This document shows positions 58,386 to 64,000 of a stretch of DNA of 64,000 nt, piece after piece. The notes below the pieces were generated by a model that saw only the letters and a program-made list of their open reading frames with translations, searched no databases and was not told where the DNA came from. Position numbers and translations under genes: made by a program. The stretch comes from Paraburkholderia agricolaris (GTDB taxonomy: Bacteria; Pseudomonadota; Gammaproteobacteria; Burkholderiales; Burkholderiaceae). The DNA lies in NCBI RefSeq assembly GCF_009455635.1, contig NZ_QPER01000001.1, forward strand, positions 1,612,001 through 1,676,000, given 5' to 3'. How positions within the stretch are numbered: position 1 is the stretch's first letter; each line of letters opens with the position of its first letter.

Positions 58386-59036
58386 ATGTCTAAGAGTTTG
58401 ACAGAATCGAAAATTCAACAGGCGCTTGAGTGGGCTTACGATAAGGCCATGAACGGAATACCAGGAACGGGTACCGCAGAAGAGTTGGCCGAGCAATACA
58501 TGCAGAACAACGGTTCGTCGCTTGACGCAGCGAACTCGCTTATTCGTTGGCAAAACACAAAAGCGGCAACCTCGGGCTTTCTGACCGGTCTCGGTGGCTT
58601 AATCACGTTACCGGTAACGATTCCGGCGAATGTGGCAAGCGTTCTCTATGTGCAATTGCGGATGATTACTGCCATTGCCTACATCGGAGGGCATGACCCT
58701 CGCGATGACCGCGTCAAAGCATTGGCGTATGCGTGTCTGGCTGGTAGTGCCGCAAAGGACATCTTGAAGGACGCTGGAATCGCCGTCGCTCAAAAAGTGG
58801 CCATCAACTCCATCAAAAGCATTAGCGGAGCAACGATAACCAAGATTAACCAGGCTGTCGGTTTCCGTTTGCTGACCAAGTTTGGCAGCTCGGGCGTCAT
58901 TAACCTTGGAAAGGCCGTCCCCCTTCTTGGGGGCCTGGTGGGTGCGACGTTTGACTCGGTGACTACGAACATTGTCGGCAATGTTGCGCGCGATACGTTT
59001 ATCGATTCGGCCAGTACGGTTATAGCAACGCCCTGA
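58386..59036 (+). CDS. EcsC-family protein
   Basis: 216 residues from ATG 58386 (MSKSLTESKIQQALEW). The EcsC-family hydrophobic segment is GLGGLITLPVTIPANVASVL with VQLRMITAIAYIGGHD following, then many Ala/Gly-rich helices. The family is often found beside stress and defence genes, but its biochemical role is unknown. It faces WYL copy 2 across a 320-bp gap. Confidence 0.75.
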   Translation: MSKSLTESKIQQALEWAYDKAMNGIPGTGTAEELAEQYMQNNGSSLDAANSLIRWQNTKAATSGFLTGLGGLITLPVTIPANVASVLYVQLRMITAIAYIGGHDPRDDRVKALAYACLAGSAAKDILKDAGIAVAQKVAINSIKSISGATITKINQAVGFRLLTKFGSSGVINLGKAVPLLGGLVGATFDSVTTNIVGNVARDTFIDSASTVIATP

Positions 59037-59325
59037 CTCCGGTGGGCCGCAGCGCTAGTTGTGTTGCATGTGACGATGTTCGACATAAAGCGCTATAAGT
59101 CCGGCTACTAGGGGGATTCAGCATAAAGGGCCGAGCTCATGGTTTTCCTTTGAGGGCCTTGTCGCCTTTGAACACTATGCAGCGACATAGCATTGTCGAG
59201 AGGCTTCGGGGCGTAATGACATTAAACCTGCCGCCCTTAGTTGAACGGTAACACCCGAGACCTTCGTTCGTCGGGATGTGGGGCGGCGGGTGCAGGTCTG
59301 CGTGGCGCCGGTGGTCGTGTGTTTT

Positions 59326-59883
59326 ATGAGCAAAACAACGAAGGAACGAATGAACAATGTAATCCGCGCCATCGCGTTCGCAGCAGACAGGCATCGCAAC
59401 CAGCGGCGCAAGGACGCGGATGCGTCGCCGTATGTCAATCATCCTATCGCGCTGGCAAATGTGTTGGCGAACGAAGGCGAAATTGAGGACGAGGACGTGC
59501 TCGTCGCCGCCATTCTTCACGACACAATCGAAGACACGGAAACCACGGAGCACGAGCTTGTTCATCTGTTCGGACAACGTGTCGCCAATATCGTGTCGGA
59601 GGTCACGGACGACAAGTCCTTGCTGAAGGCTGAGCGCAAGCGCCTGCAGGTCGAACACGCCGCTCATATCAGCAGCCGTGCCAAGCTTGTCAAGCTGGCC
59701 GACAAGATTTGCAACCTGCGGGACGTCGCGCAGAATCCTCCGGCGGATTGGCCTCTTGAGCGGAAGCAGGAATATTTCGATTGGGCGAAGGCTGTCGTCG
59801 ATGGGCTGCGCGGCGCTCATCCGGGGCTGGAAACACTGTTCGACGAGTCGTATCGTTCCGGCAAAGAGGCGCTGGCCAAGTAA
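59326..59883 (+). CDS. MESH1/SpoT-like HD-domain hydrolase (putative alarmone hydrolase)
   Basis: 185 residues from ATG 59326 (MSKTTKERMNNVIRA). Metal and catalytic residues are in place: AFAADRHRNQRRKD, H39-P40 in YVNHPIAL, the HD doublet H65-D66 in AILHDTIEDTE, and a later KLADKICNLRDV. This matches the small HD hydrolases of the MESH1/SAH type, which cleave (p)ppGpp or NADPH. The enzyme is free-standing, without synthetase or TGS domains. Confidence 0.83.
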   Translation: MSKTTKERMNNVIRAIAFAADRHRNQRRKDADASPYVNHPIALANVLANEGEIEDEDVLVAAILHDTIEDTETTEHELVHLFGQRVANIVSEVTDDKSLLKAERKRLQVEHAAHISSRAKLVKLADKICNLRDVAQNPPADWPLERKQEYFDWAKAVVDGLRGAHPGLETLFDESYRSGKEALAK

Positions 59884-59916
59884 GTTCGTGCCCACCGCAG
59901 CCAACAGCAGACAAAG

Positions 59917-60258
59917 ATGGTTGAGAGAACTGACTGCAAGTGCATGACTTTGCCTCTTGATTACGGCATCAGAATGCTGCTGCCCGAAGGCGACAGATTG
60001 AATACTGACGTGACGGCTGGCGACGTTGAGCTGTCCCGCTGCTCATGGTGTGGCATGAAATGGCTGCGGCATTAGAACGATTGTCCTGCATTTAGCGAGC
60101 ACGGCTGTTGGCGTCTGGCGCCGGTGACTGACGCTGAGCTTGCTGAGCTTCATTCAACCAAGGATATTTTGGAGTTCCTTCATTCACGGCCGTGGCACTT
60201 CTATGGCGGGAGCTATTTCAGGACCGCTGGAGCCCTTGCTAAGCAGGGAATAAGGTAA
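59917..60258 (+). pseudogene. Cys-rich gene interrupted by an in-frame amber codon
   Basis: Frame from ATG 59917 (MVERTDCKCMTLPLDYG) with CKC and CSWC motifs, broken by TAG at 60073 directly after GMKWLRH. The same frame then continues for 60 codons (NDCPAFSEHGCWRLAP, then LHSRPWHFYGGSYFR) to TAA 60256. The sequence before and after the stop looks equally protein-like, so a single point mutation is the simplest reading. Readthrough cannot be excluded. Confidence 0.6.
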
Positions 60259-60262
60259 AGCC

Positions 60263-60745
60263 ATGCAACTAGGCCATTGCCGCGTTTGCGAGGAGAAACT
60301 GGGCTCTCCAACTCGCGAGTTCTACAGCCGTACTCAGAAGGTGTCTTTCGACGGAGAGACGAAAACCATTACTGTGCTGTATGAACTACAGGAGATGACC
60401 TTCTGCGGAAAAGATTGCTGGGAAGCCATGGAGGAGTCGATTACAGCGGGGCTCCATCCGCTTTATCAGCCGCTGCACTTGGTCGCAACGTGCTGTGATT
60501 GCCGGAAGCCGGTGGACCGAACTCAGCCGCATTACACGCTCTATATTGGCGAGCTGGAGGATGTGTCGCAGCCGTGGCTGGCATCAATGCGCATCCTCGA
60601 TGAGAAGGAAATCGCTGTCTTTTGTCCGGAGTGTCGGGTGCCGGAAGGGGATTTGGCAGCAGGGTTGGGACTGCTTGAGCACGACGGCGATAGCGTAGCG
60701 GTTGCTGAGCCGGAAAGGATGAGGGAGATTGAGCCCCAGTCGTAG
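60263..60745 (+). CDS. Cys-rich putative zinc-ribbon protein
   Basis: 160 residues (MQLGHCRVCEEKLGSP). Several Cys pairs, CRVC, FCGKDCW, CCDC and FCPEC, suggest two zinc ribbons. The acidic C-terminus has no motif. It starts 4 bp after the interrupted gene and may have been translated with it. Function unknown. Confidence 0.65.
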   Translation: MQLGHCRVCEEKLGSPTREFYSRTQKVSFDGETKTITVLYELQEMTFCGKDCWEAMEESITAGLHPLYQPLHLVATCCDCRKPVDRTQPHYTLYIGELEDVSQPWLASMRILDEKEIAVFCPECRVPEGDLAAGLGLLEHDGDSVAVAEPERMREIEPQS

Positions 60746-60782
60746 TACCTGAAGTAACCATGATATAGACACAAGAGGCCAC

Positions 60783-61445
60783 ATGACGGTACCACTGTAC
60801 TTGCTAGAAAAAATTGCCCGCCACGGGTCGGCCGCTCAACGGTTGATTGACGAACGTAAGCGTGGGGAAGGGGAACATTCCGGGAAGGACGATGGTGACG
60901 CTATCGCATTCGACGCCGCTGATTTCGTTTTGACCTTCCTTGGACTTTGCGGGGATGAGGCGGTATTGGAGACGCGTGAACTTCGTAACAACGTTGCGCA
61001 GCTTATCGGCAGTGCGATTCAGGAGCACAAGCTTCGCCAAGAGTCCCAAGGACGGTTCGCACTTTTCGAGAACGACGGGAGTCGTCTGACGGCAAGCGAG
61101 TACGACGGGACGCGAGATATCCTTGAGGACGGAGGCAAGTCTCTTTCGAAGAGCGACATCGAGGCCTATGTCCGAGACACCGGAAGCGAGAAATTCCTGT
61201 CAGTTTACGTGCCGGAAGGTCTTCGGCGTTCGTTCGTTGACTGCCTTCAAAAGGGAGAATTCAACCCGAGCAGGTTCAACTCGTCGTTCGCCTTGGAATT
61301 GTCGGTCCAGCCGGACTGGATTACTGACGGCAAGCAGCGTGCTGCTGCCAAACGTCGTATTGAGAACCTGCACATCCGTGTCCCGCTTGATGCAATCAAG
61401 GTGACCTACCTCAATGAGGGATTGAGCGGGGCGGAGCTCGGCTAG
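60783..61445 (+). CDS. Hypothetical protein
   Basis: Not recognised. 220 residues (MTVPLYLLEKIARHGSAAQ). Mostly helical; a strand-rich part GSEKFLSVYVPEGL sits before a basic C-terminal stretch (RAAAKRRIENLHIRV). No catalytic motif. It is 37 bp downstream of the zinc-ribbon gene and probably cotranscribed. Confidence 0.58.
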   Translation: MTVPLYLLEKIARHGSAAQRLIDERKRGEGEHSGKDDGDAIAFDAADFVLTFLGLCGDEAVLETRELRNNVAQLIGSAIQEHKLRQESQGRFALFENDGSRLTASEYDGTRDILEDGGKSLSKSDIEAYVRDTGSEKFLSVYVPEGLRRSFVDCLQKGEFNPSRFNSSFALELSVQPDWITDGKQRAAAKRRIENLHIRVPLDAIKVTYLNEGLSGAELG

Positions 61446-61529
61446 GAATGGGCGCGGCGTCCTCAAGGGAGGCGTCACGTCGATAGACACAGTCTGTTGA
61501 CATGTAATCGTTGAATGGCGGGGGATAAC

Positions 61530-62480
61530 ATGACCAATCGTAATCTCGAGCGTGCCGAACGTATTCGCGGCGGACTGTACGGCCTCCTGGTCGGCGACGC
61601 GCTCGGCGTACCATACGAGTTTCACGACGCGTCAGAGATACCTGCTGAGCACGAAATCGAGATGGAGCCACCGAAAGGGTTTCGACGTGCGCATTCAGGT
61701 GTTCCCATTGGTACCTGGAGTGATGACGGCGCGCAAGCATTGTGTTTGTTGGACAGCCTGCGCCGGGATGCATCCTTGAACCTCGCCGATTTCGCCAGTC
61801 AACTGCTCGCATGGTACGAGACTGGCCACATGACCCCTGATGGCAAGGTGTTCGACGTGGGCATTCAGACACGGCGAGCCCTCAGCGCGTTGCAAAGGGG
61901 CGTCGATGCTAGCCGGGCCGGTCCGGACGGGGAGCGGGACAACGGAAACGGTGCGCTCATGCGATGCTTGCCCGTCATATTCGCTGCTAGCTCGCTTGAT
62001 GAGGTCGTCGAGTTGGCGATGCGTCAGGGCGTGGTGACACACGGACATATACGTTCGCAGCTGTGTTGTGCGCTCTATGCTGTCGTTGGCGCCGGCATCC
62101 TCGGGGGCCTGTCTGCAATGGAAGCAGTAGGTCGCGCGGAGCGTGAGGTGTATCGACGGTTCGCTAAGGCTGAACACGACGACGAAGTGCGGCTAGTCTT
62201 GGGCGCTCGCTCCGAACCGTCTCGCGGGTCGGGCTACGTTGTGGACAGCCTGTGGTCAGCGATAGATTGCTTGCTGACAACGACCGATTACGAAGCATGC
62301 GTGCGCCGGGCAGTGATGCTCGGCAACGATACGGACACCACGGCATGCATAGCCGGAGGCCTGGCAGGGATGCTTTACGGGGATGAATCCATCCCCGAGC
62401 GATGGCGAGAGCGATTGAAGGGCAAAGAACTTGTGGAACGAGCACTTGCGGCTATCAGCAGCGGACGATTACCGAAATGA
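61530..62480 (+). CDS. ADP-ribosylglycohydrolase (DraG/ARH) family protein
   Basis: 316 residues from ATG 61530 after GGGGGATAAC; ATG 61515 is an alternative. Family motifs: RIRGGLYGLLVGDALGVPYE, IGTWSDDGAQALCLL (metal-binding Ser-Asp-Asp), DNGNGALMRCLP, and GNDTDTTACIAGGLAG near the C-terminus. These bind the two metal ions that remove ADP-ribose from protein or nucleic acid. All residues look intact, so activity is likely. It is the third kind of NAD/ADP-ribose enzyme in the island. Confidence 0.85.
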   Translation: MTNRNLERAERIRGGLYGLLVGDALGVPYEFHDASEIPAEHEIEMEPPKGFRRAHSGVPIGTWSDDGAQALCLLDSLRRDASLNLADFASQLLAWYETGHMTPDGKVFDVGIQTRRALSALQRGVDASRAGPDGERDNGNGALMRCLPVIFAASSLDEVVELAMRQGVVTHGHIRSQLCCALYAVVGAGILGGLSAMEAVGRAEREVYRRFAKAEHDDEVRLVLGARSEPSRGSGYVVDSLWSAIDCLLTTTDYEACVRRAVMLGNDTDTTACIAGGLAGMLYGDESIPERWRERLKGKELVERALAAISSGRLPK

Positions 62481-62661
62481 ACCGCGGCGTTTCTGGGGTA
62501 CAGAGACTGCCGCCTCGTTGCAGGTTCAACAGTAGAATCCTTGTAACGCACGACGCGTGGTGCATACGAACTATCTGCCTGTAGGGCGCACCGCGAATAG
62601 GCCGTATTAGAGCAATCATTGAAGATACCACTGGCGCGTCCGCGCCGAAACCGGGGAAGAA

Positions 62662-64000
62662 ATGCCGAATCTACTTGCAGACACTGGCGCGTTGCGCGCA
62701 AGCTTGGAGACCGTGCTAGCGGGACCTGCGAAAACACCTGGGACCAACAAATGGTACGCCGAGCTGAAGTCTTTCCTGACCGAAACCAGAGGTGCAGATG
62801 AGCAGAAGCTGAGGGACAGAAGTTTTCTTCGACGCTTGTGGGACGAAAATCCGGTGTCGGCGGTCGGAAACGGCAGGGTCAAGATTGCGCCGGCGTTAGA
62901 AAGTGACGAATTCGTTGACTGGTTCGCTCAAAATGCTTCGATTGCCCTACCCGCGGACCCGCTGCAGGCGGAAGCGGCGCTTACAACACTCTATAGTGAA
63001 TTGGTCCTTCGTCTGGGAAAGCTGTGTGACCGAATTCCCCGCCTTAAGCTAAACCGCGTGCTATGCGCGCTTTATCCTCAGTATTTCACCACGGTCGCCG
63101 ATGTCGGAAAGCTGCTCTATCTCAATCGGGAAATGGGCGGCTCGCAAAAAGACCACCCGGTACATGCACATGTGACTGTGCGACGTCGTATTGACGAAAT
63201 TCTGGGTTCCGTCTCGACAAGCGACCCCTTAGAAGAAGTCCGAAGAATGTGTTTGCCGTGGATGCTGTATGAGCGTCTCACCACAGAGCAGATTACCGAT
63301 GTGCAGGGTCCAGTCGAGGCGACGCCAAACCAGTTGTCGCCGTTGCCGGCTGCGTTGCGCCGCAAGGGACTCACGGCGATGAAAGGCGGCTACCAGACTT
63401 TACTGGGATTTTTGCCAGCACTGGACGATGGCGTCACGCGCGAGGAGTTTGGTGACCTTGTTCGCCAGGCCAATCCGGAGTTGGCGCCACAAAGCATCGG
63501 GCCGTCCATCAATGTGGTTATGCGAGAGTTCGACCTCTGCAAACGTGAGGGCGACGTGTATCGATTGAGCGCTCGCGGCATTAACTTGCTCGAATCTCAG
63601 GACCCTCACGAGCTTGCGGACCATCTGTTGACCCGGGTTTTGGGTGTTGACCATGTTATTCGGGCCCTTTCCGAAGGACCAAAAAGCAAGACCGAGCTGG
63701 TTCCACTACTTCAGAAGGTAAACCCAGGATGGACGACCGAATTTGCACCCACAGCGCTTCTAGGGTGGTTGACGAGCATCGGCGCCACTACTGCCAAAGC
63801 TGCACGTTACGAGTTGACGGAACTCGGTCAGAGGTGGAGCGAGATGGTTACTTGGGAGCCGGAGTTCTTGCCCAAGCCGGCCGCGACCGCCGAGGAGCTG
63901 AAAGCTACAGTCGATGAACAGGTCAAGCTGTTGCCTTGGCAGACGCTGCACTCGTATCTTTCTGACGCTGTGAAGGGACGATTGAGTCTGGATGAAAGTC
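62662..64000 (+). CDS. Large protein, partial, possibly McrB-like restriction subunit N-terminus
   Basis: Open from ATG 62662 (GGGGAAGA upstream) to the window edge, 446 residues so far. N-terminal WYAELKSFLTETRG, LRDRSFLRRLWDENPVSA and a following WF segment look like the N-terminal domain of McrB-type AAA proteins. Repeated winged-helix-like parts follow (TAMKGGYQTLLGFLPALDDG, REEFGDLVRQANPEL). No AAA motif is inside the window, so the call is tentative; a Walker A downstream would settle it. Confidence 0.5.
   Translation, partial: MPNLLADTGALRASLETVLAGPAKTPGTNKWYAELKSFLTETRGADEQKLRDRSFLRRLWDENPVSAVGNGRVKIAPALESDEFVDWFAQNASIALPADPLQAEAALTTLYSELVLRLGKLCDRIPRLKLNRVLCALYPQYFTTVADVGKLLYLNREMGGSQKDHPVHAHVTVRRRIDEILGSVSTSDPLEEVRRMCLPWMLYERLTTEQITDVQGPVEATPNQLSPLPAALRRKGLTAMKGGYQTLLGFLPALDDGVTREEFGDLVRQANPELAPQSIGPSINVVMREFDLCKREGDVYRLSARGINLLESQDPHELADHLLTRVLGVDHVIRALSEGPKSKTELVPLLQKVNPGWTTEFAPTALLGWLTSIGATTAKAARYELTELGQRWSEMVTWEPEFLPKPAATAEELKATVDEQVKLLPWQTLHSYLSDAVKGRLSLDES

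Overview
The window is bacterial and belongs to the Burkholderiaceae, most likely a Paraburkholderia chromosome. The first ~22.6 kb is a GC-rich, conserved block in an order typical of that family: hfq(end)-hflX-hflK-hflC-DUF2065-hisZ-purA-phosphoribosyltransferase-kup, then tex on the other strand, a DinG-type helicase, a RoxA-type oxygenase divergent from slyD, and a phosphoesterase-like gene coupled to mutS. The proteins here are of normal family length, and clear intrinsic terminators follow the purA-phosphoribosyltransferase unit, kup and the DinG-type gene.

At about 22.6 kb, just upstream of mutS, the character changes. A tyrosine recombinase (22721-24115), preceded by a cluster of short inverted repeats, opens a genomic island that runs past the right edge. 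The island has mixed base composition, many small orphan genes, relics and broken genes, and a high density of defence-type functions. No tRNA, rRNA, insertion sequence or CRISPR array was seen.

Island layout. (1) 24.1-28.8 kb: small unknown genes, a DUF6088/AbiEi-like regulator preceded by four ~62-bp-spaced repeats, and a HAD protein of the type seen in RNA-repair systems. (2) 28.8-30.4 kb: a HipBA toxin-antitoxin pair with palindromic operators. (3) 31.4-35.0 kb: a tightly coupled four-gene cassette (unknown protein, QueC-like enzyme, XRE-ImmA/IrrE protease, PIN nuclease). (4) 35.2-37.5 kb: a protein with a lipoyl-like C-terminal domain and a protein with a GIY-YIG-like domain. (5) 37.6-49.5 kb: a divergent unit with a WYL regulator and a SIR2 enzyme on one strand, and on the other several small genes, a second SIR2, an AddB-like nuclease, an AddA-like helicase-nuclease and, after a terminator, a Nudix hydrolase. 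(6) 49.6-62.5 kb: UDG-family protein, Mrr relic, cyclic-phosphate receiver protein, GTPase, a second WYL regulator, EcsC protein, MESH1-like hydrolase, an amber-interrupted Cys-rich gene and an ADP-ribosylglycohydrolase. (7) 62.7 kb to the edge: the start of a large gene, possibly McrB-like.

The two strongest candidates for undescribed systems are the QueC/ImmA-IrrE/PIN cassette and the WYL-SIR2-AddAB-like unit. The identical inverted repeat GGGACA-N5-TGTCCC lies upstream of both WYL regulators, and a near-perfect third copy lies upstream of the gene starting at 52455. This suggests one regulon linking distant parts of the island. All functional links in the island are inferred from motifs read by eye; no database search was possible.
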